64,000 nucleotides of DNA from Ectopseudomonas composti (GTDB taxonomy: Bacteria; Pseudomonadota; Gammaproteobacteria; Pseudomonadales; Pseudomonadaceae). Numbering within the stretch: the stretch's first letter is position 1; each line of letters begins with the position of its first letter. The DNA is taken from the NCBI RefSeq assembly GCF_001567565.1, contig NZ_LSSW01000002.1, forward strand, positions 124,001 through 188,000. Direction: 5' to 3'. The position numbers and the translations under genes are program-made. Shown here piece after piece: positions 1 through 9,707 of the stretch. A model generated the notes under the pieces. The model was not told where the DNA came from and did no database searches. It saw only the letters and a list, made by a program, of their open reading frames with translations.

Positions 1-436
<436 letters not shown>

Positions 437-488
437 TCAAAATGCCCTGCATTGTGTAGTGATACCTGAGGCGGGCCGACGATTGCAG

Positions 489-508
489 CTGTCTGACCGG
501 TCAGACAG
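489..508. promoter_or_regulatory. Perfect 20-bp palindrome upstream of xpt
   Basis: CTGTCTGACCGGTCAGACAG reads the same on both strands and is followed by a second half-site-like GTCTGGTCTGG. It sits between the start of xpt and the end of the UPF0158 gene, about 95-114 bases upstream of the xpt start. Size and dyad symmetry resemble TetR-family operators. No TetR gene is in the window, so the regulator is unknown. Confidence 0.45.
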
Positions 509-538
509 GTTGTCTGGTCTGGCCACGCCGGCATGTGT

Positions 539-1021
539 CTAAGCGCTCTTGGTCAGGCGCCGCAGGATGTCTTTGGGAATGCCCCGTGTGTCGAGCGGCA
601 GCTTGTCCGGCGCCGGCTCCAGGCCCAGTTCGTACAGCCAGTTGAGCGTGTATTCGCGCAGCTGCTTGAGCGCATAGGCCTGCCACTGTTCACGAATTGC
701 CGGCAAGGACTCGATCTCGTAGTCGAACGCACGCAGCGGCCTGCGCCCGGTCAGCGCGGCGCTGAGCAGCGGGTGCGCATGCACATCGTCGAGGGTGAAC
801 AGGAAAGACTCACGCAAGGCCACGCGCTGGGGAACATCGAGATTGGGGATCTGGATATAGCGCTCAGGCTCCAGCTCGACCAACTGGTGCTCCTCGCTGT
901 GCGGGTCGTCCGCCGACAGGGTCAGGACACTGCCGCTTTCCAGATCCAGCCAGTTCTCTTGTGGCTCGCGGCTGTTGATCAACTGAGTCAGGGCGTCGAG
1001 GTCGAGCGTGAATGTGCGCAT
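539..1021 (-). CDS. UPF0158 family protein, function unknown
   Basis: A 160-residue acidic soluble protein starting MRTFTLDLDALTQLINSREP. The pattern of a short N-terminal strand, an ENWLDLESGSVLTL segment, PERYIQIPNLD, and a C-terminal LREYTLNWLYELGLEP helix matches the UPF0158 family, which has no proven function. I use the ATG at 1021 rather than the upstream in-frame extension, because the extension is Arg/Pro-rich, looks non-coding, and an AGGGAC motif sits ahead of the ATG. It lies downstream of rep on the same strand with a 126-base gap. From memory, P. aeruginosa has poxB in this interval, so gene content here differs. No signal peptide or membrane segment is visible. Confidence 0.75.
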   Translation of the reverse strand: MRTFTLDLDALTQLINSREPQENWLDLESGSVLTLSADDPHSEEHQLVELEPERYIQIPNLDVPQRVALRESFLFTLDDVHAHPLLSAALTGRRPLRAFDYEIESLPAIREQWQAYALKQLREYTLNWLYELGLEPAPDKLPLDTRGIPKDILRRLTKSA

Positions 1022-1147
1022 GGTTTCAGTCCCTGTGTCCGAACGATATCTTCTTCTGACTGGCAAATATGACGAGGGTGCCGGAGGCATTGAAGGGGTG
1101 GGCCGGGCGGCGATCCGCTCAGCCCACAGGGCAGCAAACCCCAGGCT

Positions 1148-3157
1148 TCAGCGCTTGAGCATTGCGCGCATATTGGCCAGCGCGTCGTTGCCACGGGCGG
1201 CCTTGGCCTCCACGGGCGCCTCTTCAAGGCCTTCCCAGACCAGATCTTCGGGCGGCAATTCGTCGAGGAAGCGGCTCGGTGAGCAGTCGATGATTTCACC
1301 ATACTGCTTGCGCTTGGCGGCGAAGGTCAGCGCCAGGTTGCGCTTGGCGCGGGTGATGCCGACGTAGGCCAGGCGGCGCTCCTCCTCGATGGTGTCGGCC
1401 TCGATGCTGGAGCGGTGGGGGAGAATCTCCTCCTCGAAGCCGATGATGTACACCGACGGAAACTCCAGGCCCTTTGAGGCGTGCATGGTCATCATCTGCA
1501 CGCCTTCGGCGCCTTCCTCCTCTTCCTGCTGGCGCTCGAGCATGTCGCGCAGCACCAGCTTGCCGATGGCGTCCTCGATGGTCATGTCGCCGTCTTCGTC
1601 GCGCTCCAGGGTGCCTTTCAGGGCCTCGACGAGGAACCAGACGTTGCCCATGCGCGCCTCGGCGACCTTGTCACTGGAGGCGTTCTGGCGCAGCCAGTTT
1701 TCGTAGTCGATGTCCATGACCATGCTGCGAATGGCGGCGATCGGGTCGTTCTGCGCGCATTCCTGGCGCACGCGATCCATCCACTTGGTGAAGCGTTGCA
1801 GGCGCTCGGTGAAGCGCGCGTCGAGGTGCTCGCCGAGACCGATCTCGCCGGCGGCGGCGTACATGCTGATCTTGCGCTCGTTGGCGTAGTTGCCGAGCTT
1901 TTCCAGGGTGGTCGAGCCGATCTCGCGGCGCGGCACGTTGATCACGCGCAGGAAGGCGTTGTCGTCATCCGGGTTGACCAGCAGGCGGAAGTAGCTCATC
2001 AGGTCCTTCACCTCCTGGCGGGCGAAGAAGCTGGTGCCGCCGGACAGGCGATAGGGAATCTGGTGGTGCTGCAACTTCAGCTCCATCAGCTTGGCCTGGT
2101 AGTTGCCGCGATAGAGGATGGCGAACTCGCTGTAGGGGCGCTGGGTACGCAGATGTTCGGTGAGGATCTCCAACGCCACCCGTTCGCACTCGGCGTCTTC
2201 GTTGCGGGTGCGGATCACGCGGATCTCGTCGCCCATGCCCATCTCGCTCCACAGCTGTTTCTCGAACACGTGCGGGTTGTTGGCGATGAGGATGTTGGCG
2301 CACTTGAGGATGCGGCTGGTGGAGCGGTAGTTCTGCTCCAGCATCACCACCTTCAGCGACGGGTAATCCTCTTTCAGCAGCATCAGGTTTTCCGGACGCG
2401 CGCCGCGCCAGGCGTAGATCGACTGGTCATCATCGCCGACCACGGTGAACTGGTTGCGCATGCCCACCAGCATCTTCACCAGCAGGTACTGGCTGGCGTT
2501 GGTGTCCTGGTATTCGTCGACCAGCAGGTAGCGGATGCGGTTCTGCCACTTCTCCAGAATGTCGGCGTGCTCCTGGAAGAGTTTGACCGGCAGCAGGATC
2601 AGGTCGTTGAAGTCCACCGCGTTGTACGCCTTGAGCGTGCGCTGGTAGTGCAGGTAGACGATGGCGGCGGTCTGCTCCTTGGGCCCGCGTGCGTTGGCCA
2701 ACGCTTCGTCCGGCAGGATCAGGTCGTTCTTCCAGCTGTCGATGAGGTTCTTCACCTCGTCGGCGCCATCATCGCCGGCGTATTCCTTCTGCATGATGTC
2801 GGTGAGCAGCGCCTTGATATCGCCGTCGTCGAAGATCGAGAAGCCTGGCTTGTAGCCCAGGCGCGCGTATTCCTTGCGGATGATGTTCATGCCCAGGTTG
2901 TGGAAGGTCGACACGGTCAGGCCGCGCGCCTCGCTGCCCTTGAGCAGGGTGCCGACACGCTCCTTCATCTCGCGCGCAGCCTTGTTGGTGAAGGTCATGG
3001 CGACGATGTGCTGGGCACGGATGCCGCAGTTCTGCACCAGATGGGCGATCTTGCGCGTGATCACGCTGGTCTTGCCGGAGCCTGCACCGGCGAGCACCAG
3101 AAGCGGGCCGCCGACATAGTTCACGGCCTCTTGTTGCCGGGGGTTCAGTCGGGACAT
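1148..3157 (-). CDS. rep: ATP-dependent DNA helicase Rep
   Basis: Superfamily 1A 3'-5' DNA helicase of 669 residues, close to the about 673 of E. coli Rep. It starts MSRLNPRQQEAVNYVGGPLL, has the Q-motif at residues 5-9, Walker A GAGSGKT at 24-30, a Walker B/motif II VDEYQDTN near residue 213, QSIYAWRGA (motif III), LEQNYRST (motif IV), MTMHASKGLEFPSVYI (motif V) and VGITRAKRNL (motif VI). The family removes nucleoprotein roadblocks ahead of the replisome, helped in E. coli by the Rep C-terminus binding DnaB; that interaction is not verifiable here. The upstream extension of the frame is discarded because MSRLN is the conserved family start. Next to xpt and the phosphodiesterase gene as in other pseudomonads. 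Confidence 0.96.
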   Translation of the reverse strand: MSRLNPRQQEAVNYVGGPLLVLAGAGSGKTSVITRKIAHLVQNCGIRAQHIVAMTFTNKAAREMKERVGTLLKGSEARGLTVSTFHNLGMNIIRKEYARLGYKPGFSIFDDGDIKALLTDIMQKEYAGDDGADEVKNLIDSWKNDLILPDEALANARGPKEQTAAIVYLHYQRTLKAYNAVDFNDLILLPVKLFQEHADILEKWQNRIRYLLVDEYQDTNASQYLLVKMLVGMRNQFTVVGDDDQSIYAWRGARPENLMLLKEDYPSLKVVMLEQNYRSTSRILKCANILIANNPHVFEKQLWSEMGMGDEIRVIRTRNEDAECERVALEILTEHLRTQRPYSEFAILYRGNYQAKLMELKLQHHQIPYRLSGGTSFFARQEVKDLMSYFRLLVNPDDDNAFLRVINVPRREIGSTTLEKLGNYANERKISMYAAAGEIGLGEHLDARFTERLQRFTKWMDRVRQECAQNDPIAAIRSMVMDIDYENWLRQNASSDKVAEARMGNVWFLVEALKGTLERDEDGDMTIEDAIGKLVLRDMLERQQEEEEGAEGVQMMTMHASKGLEFPSVYIIGFEEEILPHRSSIEADTIEEERRLAYVGITRAKRNLALTFAAKRKQYGEIIDCSPSRFLDELPPEDLVWEGLEEAPVEAKAARGNDALANMRAMLKR

Positions 3158-3427
3158 GGGATTGTTCGCAGAAAAAGGGCCGCGCATTTTAACAGGCCTG
3201 ATGCGTTCTGCCGCGACCGTCCGGAACTGTGGCCTGGCGCACGGAATTGGATGTTGCTGTGCCAGAGCGTGGGGAACGATGCAGTACTCTGGTACCACTT
3301 GCCGGTTTGACGGCTATACCTCAGGATGTGCATCACTTTTCACCCGGATGTGATTGATTAGACGCCGATTACGGCGCGTTTAGGCGAGGCAGATCGCCAT
3401 CATTCTTGTGGTAATTGGGGGGATTGC

Positions 3428-5107
3428 TTGTCCACGCTCGTCGAACCCATGCGGTTGGTCCTGCTGGCAGACTCGTCAGACTGGGCCGAATTGCTGCGCG
3501 AGCAGCTGGGCGCCCTAGAGAGCTCCTTCCCGCTGATTACCGCTCCGTCCTGGGAGGCGGCCAGCAGCCTGTTCGACGACCACGCCAGTGGCCTGCTGCT
3601 GGCGACGCCGGATCGGCTTCCCCCCAGTAATCAGTGCCCGTTGCCGATGGTGCTGCTGCTCGAGGACGAACCCGTCGAAGAGCCGGTCGGGGTCAGTGAC
3701 TGGCTGGTACGCAGTAGCCTCAATCCCGATGTACTGCGCCGCTGCCTGCGTTATGCACGTGAGCAGGGCAACCTCAGGCATACCCTGCAGCGCCTGGCCG
3801 AACAGGATCCATTGACCGGCATCGCCAACCGTCAGGGCTTCCAGACCCTGCTCGCTGCGCGCCTGGGCGAATGCAACGGCCGCGGCCTGGTGCTGGGGCA
3901 TCTCGACCTGGACAACTTCCGTCACGCCAACGACGCGCTGGGCTACCAGGCGGGTGATCGCCTGATCCTGCAGGTGGTGGCGCGTCTGAAGAACCTGCTG
4001 CAGCCCTGCGACCAGATCGCGCGGCTGGGCAGCGACGAATTCGCCCTGCTGCTGGATGTACGGCGCGATCCGCAGCGCGTCGAACGCCTGGCCGAACGCG
4101 TTACCGAGGAACTGGGCGAGCCCTACTGGGTGGACGGCGAGAGCCTGCTGATCGGCTGCAGCCTGGGCCTGGCACATGCCCGTGCAGGCGAGGGCGCCGA
4201 CCCGCTGCTGTGGCACGCGCATACCGCCATGCAGCAGGCCAAGCGGCAGCAGGGGTGCGTATTTCATGTCTACGACGAGCGGCTCAACCGCAGCGCGCGC
4301 AATCAGGCCGATCTGGAAGGCGAGTTGCGCAGGGCGTTACGCCGTGACGAGCTGGAACTGCATTACCAGCCGCGCCTGTGCCTGAAGAGCGGACGCATCG
4401 TCGGCCTGGAGGCGCTGGTGCGCTGGCAGCACAGCGAGCGCGGGCTGCTGGCGCCCAACGAGTTCGTACCCTTGGCCGAGGAAACCGGGCTGATCGTGCC
4501 GCTCGGTTACTGGGTCATCTCCCGTGCCCTGCGCGATATGCAGTGGCTGAGCGGGCGTGGCCTGCCGCCGCTGCACATGGCGGTCAATCTGTCGTTCCGC
4601 CAGTTTCAGGACAGCCAGTTGCTGTCGACCCTCAGCCGTCTGATCGAAGAGCGTGGGGTCGATGCGCAGCGGCTGGAGTTCGAATTGACCGAAACCGCAG
4701 TCATGCGCCGCAGCGATCAGGTACAGCAGACCATGCTGGCGCTCGGGCGGCTCGGCGTACGCTTCTCGCTGGACGACTTCGGCACCGGGTTTTCCTCGTT
4801 CGTCCACCTCAACAGCCTGCCGATCACCCTGCTCAAGATCGACAGGAGCTTCGTCGGCGGCATGGGTGAGCGCGCCGAGAATCGCCAGTTGGTGCGGGCA
4901 ATGATCAACCTGGCGCACAACCTCAACCTCGAGGTGGTGGCCGAGGGGGTGGAGAATATCGAGCAACTCGACATGCTGCGTCAGTTCGGCTGCGATCAGG
5001 TGCAGGGCTACCTGATCAGCAAGGCCGTTCCGCTGGCCGAGTTGGCGCGCTTTCTGGTGTTCGGCATGCGTCAGCCGTTGCTGAGCGGCGCGCCGCCCTC
5101 GGCCTGA
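3428..5107 (+). CDS. Cyclic-di-GMP phosphodiesterase with degenerate GGDEF (ProE-like)
   Basis: A 559-residue cytoplasmic protein with three parts: an N-terminal alpha/beta region (1-115) that resembles a degenerate receiver, a GGDEF domain (about 120-285) and an EAL domain (about 300-545). The GGDEF signature is GSDEF at 201-205, so cyclase activity is unlikely. The EAL side looks intact: EALVRW 328-333, NLSF 387-390, DDFGTGFSS 449-457, KIDRSFV 470-476 and VAEGVEN further on. By position next to rep and by architecture it corresponds to PA5295 (ProE) of P. aeruginosa, reported as an active phosphodiesterase; the correspondence is from memory. The TTG start at 3428 has a strong GGGGGGA site just upstream. 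It should lower cellular c-di-GMP and favour motility over biofilm. Confidence 0.9.
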   Translation: MSTLVEPMRLVLLADSSDWAELLREQLGALESSFPLITAPSWEAASSLFDDHASGLLLATPDRLPPSNQCPLPMVLLLEDEPVEEPVGVSDWLVRSSLNPDVLRRCLRYAREQGNLRHTLQRLAEQDPLTGIANRQGFQTLLAARLGECNGRGLVLGHLDLDNFRHANDALGYQAGDRLILQVVARLKNLLQPCDQIARLGSDEFALLLDVRRDPQRVERLAERVTEELGEPYWVDGESLLIGCSLGLAHARAGEGADPLLWHAHTAMQQAKRQQGCVFHVYDERLNRSARNQADLEGELRRALRRDELELHYQPRLCLKSGRIVGLEALVRWQHSERGLLAPNEFVPLAEETGLIVPLGYWVISRALRDMQWLSGRGLPPLHMAVNLSFRQFQDSQLLSTLSRLIEERGVDAQRLEFELTETAVMRRSDQVQQTMLALGRLGVRFSLDDFGTGFSSFVHLNSLPITLLKIDRSFVGGMGERAENRQLVRAMINLAHNLNLEVVAEGVENIEQLDMLRQFGCDQVQGYLISKAVPLAELARFLVFGMRQPLLSGAPPSA

Positions 5108-5127
5108 CGCAACTCCAGGCCGGTGGG

Positions 5128-6513
5128 TCAGGACAGGCAGGCTTCGCCTGTCAGCGCGCCCGGCCGTTGCAGGCGTGCCGTCTTCCACTGGAAGCCCAGC
5201 ACCAGGCCGGTGGCCGTGACCGCCAGCCCGGCTGCCAGTCCCCACCACACGCCATGTGCGCCCCAGCCGAGCGCGAAGGCGAACAGCCAGGCCAACGGTG
5301 CACCGATGCACCAGTAGCCGGTCAGGCCGATCAGTAGCGTGGTGCGGCCGTCGTTGAGCCCGCGGATCGCGCCCATGGCGATGCTCTGCAGGCCATCGAA
5401 CAGCTCGAACCAGGCGGCGATCGCCAGCAGGCTCACTGCCAGGGTGACGATTTCGGCGAAGGCCGGGTCGTGACGGTCGAGGAACAGGCCGATGATCCAT
5501 TCCGGCACTAGCCAGAACAGCAGGGCGAACAGCAGCATCAGCACAGCGCCCACGGCCATGCCCAGGTGTCCGGCCAGCCGTGACAGGTGCAGGCGGTCGG
5601 CGCCGTAGTGCAGGCCGACGCGGAAGGTCACGGCATAGGACAAGCCCTGCGGCACAATGAACGCCAGCGCCACCGTCTGCATGGCGATCTGATGCGCTGC
5701 CAGTTGCACGCTGCCCAGTGCGCCCATGCACAGGGTGGCGAAGGTGAACAGCCCTTGCTCGGCGGCGTAGGTACCGCCGATGGGCAGACCCAGGCGCAGC
5801 AGGGCGCGCATCTCCGCCCGCTGAGGGCGGCCCATGCCGCGCCGCAGCCTGTAGCGCTGGTAGGTTGGCGAGAGCAGGATGTACAGCGCCAATGCCAGTG
5901 CCATGGCACTGCTCACCAGCGCGGTGGTCATGCCGATACCGCTCAGGCCCAGGCTGGGCAGGCCGAACCAGCCCTTGATCAAGGTGTAGTTGATGACGAA
6001 GTTGGCGACGGTGCCGGCGATGCTGATGGCCATGACCGGGCCAGGATGGCCAATGGCGCTGGTGAAGCCGCGCAACGCCATGAAGCACAGGTAGCCGGGC
6101 AGGGCCAGCGACAGCGGACGCAGGAACGCCATGGCCTGGCTGGCTGCGTCGGGCTCCTGGCCCAGATGTGGCAGCAATGGGCCCAGGCCGTTGAGACACA
6201 GGGCGCTGACGACACCCAGCAGCAGGGCCAGCCACAAACCGTTCTGGATCAGGCGGGTGACGCCGTTGGCGTCGCCCGCTCCGTGGCGAATGGCGACCAG
6301 GCTGCCCACTGCGGCGATCACCCCGGTGCAGAAGATCGAGAAGATGAAATAGCAGGTCGCCCCGAGTGCACCACCGGCCAGCTGCTGCGGGCCAAGCATG
6401 GCCATCATCAGCGTGTCGGTGAAAATCATCAGCGCGTGGGCCAATTGGGCGGAGATCAACGGGCCGGCCAGGCGCAGCAGCGCACTCAGCTCGTGGCCAA
6501 GGGAATTTTTCAT
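5128..6513 (-). CDS. MATE family multidrug efflux transporter (NorM-like)
   Basis: A 461-residue integral membrane protein with about 12 hydrophobic helices and the internal two-fold repeat typical of MATE transporters. These inner-membrane pumps export cationic drugs and dyes in exchange for Na+ or H+. Characteristic stretches include PLISAQLAHALMIFTDTLMM in the first helix pair, AIGHPGPVMAISIAGTVANF in the middle, and LRLGLPIGGTYAAEQGLF starting the second half. The start at 6513 (MKNSLGHELSALLRLAG) matches the family; the longer frame has no credible N-terminus. It is divergent from the LysR gene at 6653, suggesting local control, and convergent with the phosphodiesterase 20 bases away. 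It corresponds in position to PA5294. Substrate unknown. Confidence 0.9.
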   Translation of the reverse strand: MKNSLGHELSALLRLAGPLISAQLAHALMIFTDTLMMAMLGPQQLAGGALGATCYFIFSIFCTGVIAAVGSLVAIRHGAGDANGVTRLIQNGLWLALLLGVVSALCLNGLGPLLPHLGQEPDAASQAMAFLRPLSLALPGYLCFMALRGFTSAIGHPGPVMAISIAGTVANFVINYTLIKGWFGLPSLGLSGIGMTTALVSSAMALALALYILLSPTYQRYRLRRGMGRPQRAEMRALLRLGLPIGGTYAAEQGLFTFATLCMGALGSVQLAAHQIAMQTVALAFIVPQGLSYAVTFRVGLHYGADRLHLSRLAGHLGMAVGAVLMLLFALLFWLVPEWIIGLFLDRHDPAFAEIVTLAVSLLAIAAWFELFDGLQSIAMGAIRGLNDGRTTLLIGLTGYWCIGAPLAWLFAFALGWGAHGVWWGLAAGLAVTATGLVLGFQWKTARLQRPGALTGEACLS

Positions 6514-6652
6514 GATGAGTAAAGCTTCGGCAGGGTAAGCATCCCCAGACTGTCGGGGGATGAGCAATGACCGCTATTCTCTGGCTTGATCCGGATGCCC
6601 ACAAAAGGAAAAAAACCATGCCAGGCATGATTAAAACTCATGGATTGATGCC

Positions 6653-7567
6653 GTGACCCGTCGTCTGCCGCCGCTCTATGCCCTGCGCGCCTTCGAGGCC
6701 GCTGCACGTCATGCCTCGTTCACCCGTGCCGCCGAAGAGCTGGCGATCACCCAGAGTGCGGTGAGCCGGCACATCCGTACGCTGGAGACGTACTTCGCCT
6801 GCCGCCTGTTCGAGCGTCGTGGTCGCAGCCTGCAACTGACCGATCCTGCTCGCGCCCTGTTGCCAGGGCTGAGCGATGGTTTCGATGCGCTGGAGCGTGC
6901 CAGCGCCGCCTTGCGCCTGGATGACGAGGTACTGCGCCTCAAGGCCCCCTCGACCCTGACCGTGCGCTGGCTGCTGGCGCGCCTGTCGCACTTTCGCCTG
7001 GCCAATCCGGACAGCGAGGTGCAGCTCACCAGCGCCTGGATGGACGTGGACAAGGTCGACTTCCGCCACGAACCCTTCGACTGCGCCGTGCTGCTATCCG
7101 ATGGCCAGTTCCCGGATGAGTGGGAGAGCGTGCTGCTGTTCGAGGAGTGGCTGATCCCGGTGTGCGCTGCGCTCGATGCCGGCCCCTGGTCGCTGGCGCG
7201 GCTGCAGGCGGCGGAGCAACTGCATCCGACGCCGGATCGCCGTGACTGGCGACGCTGGCTGCAGGCCACCGGCTTGGCTGAACAGGTGCCTCTGAAGACC
7301 GGCCAGTTGTTCGACATGCTGGAGCTGGGCATCGTCGCAGCGGGGCGAGGTTATGGCGTATCGATCGGCGATCTGTTGATGGTCGCGGAGGACGTCAGCA
7401 GCGGGCGCCTCGGGCTGCCCTGGCCCACGGCCGTCTACAGTGGTGAAAGCTATTATCTGGTGTGGCCGCGCGGGCACAGGGCCCAGGCGCGCCTGCAACG
7501 CCTGCGCGACTACCTGTTGGCGGAGGTGGCAGCCATGCAACTGCCATCAGTGGAGAGAGTGCTTTAG
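6653..7567 (+). CDS. LysR-type transcriptional regulator (GcvA-like)
   Basis: A 304-residue LysR regulator. The winged helix-turn-helix is at residues 22-45 (SFTRAAEELAITQSAVSRHI), preceded by PPLYALRAFEAAARH, which is the usual opening of the GcvA/AmpR branch. The C-terminal two-lobed effector domain runs from about residue 95 and ends with the branch-typical YYLVWPRG segment. It is divergent from the MATE pump with a 139-base shared control region, so the pump is a plausible target; this is inference from arrangement. The GTG start at 6653 is chosen because it gives the conserved N-terminus; the site upstream is weak. The effector is unknown. Confidence 0.88.
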   Translation: MTRRLPPLYALRAFEAAARHASFTRAAEELAITQSAVSRHIRTLETYFACRLFERRGRSLQLTDPARALLPGLSDGFDALERASAALRLDDEVLRLKAPSTLTVRWLLARLSHFRLANPDSEVQLTSAWMDVDKVDFRHEPFDCAVLLSDGQFPDEWESVLLFEEWLIPVCAALDAGPWSLARLQAAEQLHPTPDRRDWRRWLQATGLAEQVPLKTGQLFDMLELGIVAAGRGYGVSIGDLLMVAEDVSSGRLGLPWPTAVYSGESYYLVWPRGHRAQARLQRLRDYLLAEVAAMQLPSVERVL

Positions 7568-7729
7568 CTGCCGATACAGGTTTCTGATAACAAAGGATGG
7601 CCATTCGGCATCTGCCGATTGACCAAGCATAATAGTCGGGTATCCTCCTGCGCCCTCCATGAGGTCGTACGATGACCTTGCCTTGTCCATTTGTCGCCTG
7701 CCGCCTCGCGCCAGGCCAGAGAGGCCTAC

Positions 7730-9706
7730 ATGACCCCTCCTCGTTCTCGCATTGCTTTGCAGCTGGCCGTAGCCCTGGCGTTGATGTTGGTCGTGCTGAT
7801 CAGCCTCAGCACGGTATTTGCGCTGCGCTCGCTGAACAACGCCAACCTGGTGACCCGTGCCGAGCATCTGGGCAGTGAGGCACGCCTGTTGGCCGATCAA
7901 CTGGAAACCTTCCACGGTAGTCTGCGCGACAGCACCCAGCGCCTGGCCGGATTGTTCGAGCAACGATTCAGTGGCGGCATGCAGGTGCGCAATGACGAGC
8001 GTGTTGCCGTTGGCAGCCTGCAGACCCCGGCGCTCTATCTGGGGGCGACCCGGCTCAACAACGATTTCAGCGAAGTCGACGATTTCACCCGCATGACCGC
8101 AGGCGTCGCCACGGTGTTCGTGCGCGACGGCGAGGAGTTCGTGCGCATCACCACCTCGCTGACCAAGCAGGACGGTGCCCGTGCCCTGGGCACCGTGCTC
8201 GACCATCAGCATCCGGCCTATCAGAAACTGCTGGCGGGCCAGGGTTATGTCGGCCGCGCGGTCTTGTTCGACCGCTTCTACATGACCCAGTACACCCCGG
8301 TGCGCGATGGCGCCGGGCGGGTCATCGCCGTGCTGTTCGTCGGCTTCGACTACACCGACGCGCAGAACCTGCAGATGCGCAACCTGACCGATTTCCGCAT
8401 CGGCAGTACCGGCTCGCTGGCGCTGCTCGACGAGCAGGGCAAGTGGCTGGTAGCGCCGGCCGGTGCCGCCGCCATGAGCAGCCTGCCTGAATCGCTCACC
8501 GAACTGATCGCCAACCCTGGCGAGGGCGGTTTCTGGAGCGATGGTCGCGACGAGTTCTACAGCGTCGCCATGCCCTTTGCCGGTGGCCCATGGGCGGTGC
8601 TGGCGAGCATGCCGCGCGAGGAAATTCAGGCTGTCACCTGGCGTGTCGGCACCCAGCTGGCCATCGGCAGCGCGCTGACCCTGCTGCTGGCGGTGATCGC
8701 CGTGGTCTGGCTGCTGCGGCGCAAGCTGCGGCCGCTGGGTGATCTGGTGCAACAGGCCCAGGCCCTCGGGGCCGGCGAGCTCGGCGCGCGCATGGCGCAG
8801 TCCGGCAACGATGAAATCGGCGAGCTGGCGCGCAGCTTCAACCACATGGGCGAGGCCCTGGCGAACATGGTGGCGGGTATTCGCAGCGCCGCGCAGGATG
8901 TCAGTGCGCGCTCGCAGGCGATGTCCACCTTGTCGCGTGATGCCTACCAGGGTATCGATCAGCAGTCGGGCGAGATCAGCAGCATGGCTGGCGCGGTAGA
9001 AGAGTTCAGCGCGACCTCGCAGAACATCGCCGACAACATGCGCAGCACCGAGCGCCTGGCCAACGCCAACGCCCAGCAGACCCGCATCGGCCGCACCTCG
9101 ATGGATCAGGCCTCCGAAGCGCTGGTGCAGATCGCCGAGGCGCTGGAGCAGACCTCCACGGCCATCAACGGTCTTGGCCAGCGTTCCCAGGAGATCGGCG
9201 GCATCGTCAGCGTGATCACGGCGATTGCCGATCAGACCAACCTGCTGGCGCTCAATGCTGCCATCGAGGCGGCACGCGCCGGCGAGCAGGGGCGCGGTTT
9301 TGCCGTGGTCGCCGATGAGGTGCGCAGCCTGGCCGGGCGTACCCGCGAGGCGACCAACGAGATTTCCACCATGATCGGCAGCATCCAGAGCGAGACCAGC
9401 AGTGCCATCGCCACCATGGAGCAAGGCCGGCAACTGATGCAGGACGGTCTCGAGCGCAACGCCAAGGTCGCTTCAGCGCTGGCGCAGATCAGCGAGCAGA
9501 GCGACGCGGCTGGCGAGCAGTTCGCCGCCATCACCACCGCCACCAGTGAGCAGAGCAGCACCGCTACGGTGCTCAGCAGCAATCTGCAGAGCATCGCCCA
9601 GGCCAACGGCGAGCAGCGCGAAGTGGTGGCCAACCTGGCCGACACCGCGCGCGAGCTGGATCGCCTGGCCGCGCAGTTGCGTCAGGAGGTCGAGCGCTTC
9701 CGCTGA
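7730..9706 (+). CDS. Methyl-accepting chemotaxis protein with periplasmic Cache domain
   Basis: A 658-residue transmembrane chemoreceptor. TM1 spans about residues 9-31 ([19 protein letters not shown]), the large periplasmic ligand-binding region of about 270 residues follows ([26 protein letters not shown] and [10 protein letters not shown] are typical of Cache_3/Cache_2 fusions), TM2 lies near residues 308-327, then HAMP ([20 protein letters not shown]) and a long coiled-coil signalling domain. The hairpin tip [20 protein letters not shown] and [15 protein letters not shown] are fully conserved, so coupling to CheA/CheW is expected. The ATG at 7730 follows AGAGAGG and begins directly before TM1. 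Related Cache_3/2 receptors bind small carboxylates; the ligand here is not deducible. Convergent with comM, one base apart. Confidence 0.93.
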   Translation: MTPPRSRIALQLAVALALMLVVLISLSTVFALRSLNNANLVTRAEHLGSEARLLADQLETFHGSLRDSTQRLAGLFEQRFSGGMQVRNDERVAVGSLQTPALYLGATRLNNDFSEVDDFTRMTAGVATVFVRDGEEFVRITTSLTKQDGARALGTVLDHQHPAYQKLLAGQGYVGRAVLFDRFYMTQYTPVRDGAGRVIAVLFVGFDYTDAQNLQMRNLTDFRIGSTGSLALLDEQGKWLVAPAGAAAMSSLPESLTELIANPGEGGFWSDGRDEFYSVAMPFAGGPWAVLASMPREEIQAVTWRVGTQLAIGSALTLLLAVIAVVWLLRRKLRPLGDLVQQAQALGAGELGARMAQSGNDEIGELARSFNHMGEALANMVAGIRSAAQDVSARSQAMSTLSRDAYQGIDQQSGEISSMAGAVEEFSATSQNIADNMRSTERLANANAQQTRIGRTSMDQASEALVQIAEALEQTSTAINGLGQRSQEIGGIVSVITAIADQTNLLALNAAIEAARAGEQGRGFAVVADEVRSLAGRTREATNEISTMIGSIQSETSSAIATMEQGRQLMQDGLERNAKVASALAQISEQSDAAGEQFAAITTATSEQSSTATVLSSNLQSIAQANGEQREVVANLADTARELDRLAAQLRQEVERFR

Positions 9707-9707
9707 G

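Noticed and set aside
1481..3310. A 609-codon open frame antisense to rep
   Set aside because: It is rich in Val/Gln/Asp/His without any domain, as expected for the complement of a high-GC gene; Rep on the other strand has all helicase motifs.
4337..6628. A 763-codon minus-strand frame over the phosphodiesterase and MATE genes
   Set aside because: It is an out-of-frame Arg/Pro/Ala-rich shadow; the MATE protein is read in another frame on the same strand.
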